Assembly: GCA_964017235.1 (NCBI GenBank)
Contig: OZ024928.1
Coordinates: 84,067,566 to 84,131,565 of the forward strand
Source: Sabellastarte sp. h YS-2021
Lineage: Eukaryota; Annelida; Polychaeta; Sabellida; Sabellidae
Direction: 5' to 3'
Length of the DNA: 64,000 nucleotides
The position numbers were made by a program, and so were the translations under genes. The notes beneath the pieces are model-generated. The model saw only the letters and a list, made by a program, of their open reading frames with translations. It did no database searches and had not been told where the DNA came from. Positions 63,651-64,000 of this stretch are shown here, piece after piece; positions within the stretch are counted from its first letter, which is position 1; each line of letters starts with the position of its first letter.

Positions 63651-64000
63651 TATGGATACTATAGTAGTTGATCGTTATGTCGATATGCTCATTAAGTCGA
63701 TCGGTCAGCATTGACAGCTTTACCGCTCATAGGAAACTTCATTTGAATTTGCAAATAAACAAAACCCCTATTCTTAAATACATTCAACAAAAATACTCCT
63801 CCAATGTGTTCTAAGCAGACATAGTTTTAAATTTTCTGAAATAAACACTAAAATATTCCCTCAATACAGAAATAAACCATCTGGTTTATTATAATACAAC
63901 TAATATAAAGTCTGTGTACATATTTTTGTTCGATAGATTTAATTGATCATCTTGTAACAAATTTTTTATCTTCATGATCCCAATGAAAGTGATGGTACTG
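63651..64000. other. Right edge, nothing recognised
   Basis: AT-rich DNA without a supported gene. Contains a tcgttatgtcgatatgctcattaagtcgatcgg segment of unknown origin near 63670-63705. Confidence 0.4.

Overview
The window is animal nuclear DNA: AT-rich, with short exons bounded by GT/AG introns of up to 19 kb, and dense interspersed repeats. The repeat types point to a lophotrochozoan, most likely a bivalve mollusc: pearl/Helentron-like elements with internal ~155 bp satellites, tRNA-derived SINEs, CR1/L2-like and L1/Tx1-like LINEs, and small TIR elements. The species cannot be named from sequence alone.

Only two host genes are supported. A large ankyrin-repeat gene on the minus strand runs from a start codon at 49560 to beyond the left edge. 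I could join ten coding exons (49560-49126, 30121-30053, 29206-29082, 12923-12704, 10380-10300, 6150-5895, 3416-3177, 2447-2373, 1770-1575, 581-448) in one reading frame with canonical splice sites. They give about 610 residues and roughly 16 ankyrin repeats with no stop; the 3' end is off the window. At the right, also on the minus strand, is a complete two-exon gene for mitochondrial ribosomal protein uL14m (MRPL14, 60120-58688, 145 aa).

Most of the rest is mobile DNA in the introns. Introns 4 to 9 (left 13 kb) hold a CR1/L2-like LINE fragment, a second CR1 tail, MITEs and old tandem duplications. Intron 3 (12924-29081) holds a 4.1 kb satellite-bearing element (P1, 21409-25565), SINEs and small palindromic elements. 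Intron 1 (30122-49125) holds a full-length 7.4 kb LINE with target-site duplications (32041-39442, antisense to the host gene). It also holds a nested stack of elements at 40.7-46.0 kb: a CCAGCC-family repeat, an inverted pearl-like element P2, a hairpin-ended element H1 and a pogo-like TIR element, plus a small TIR element in P2. A second H-type element (H2, 50997-54490) lies between the genes, with two interleaved satellite arrays. The right end carries a CCAGCC-family element and two small TIR elements.

The most notable item is the LINE. Its ORF1 has the usual coiled coil and L1-type RNA-binding region, but its C-terminal third is a complete NADAR (YbiA-like) domain, an ADP-ribose/N-glycoside-processing fold. 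A 74-codon open frame with two hydrophobic segments precedes ORF2 and overlaps its start codon in ATGTGTAA. ORF2 (endonuclease, reverse transcriptase, CCHC knuckle) is nearly intact, with one frameshift and one nonsense codon.
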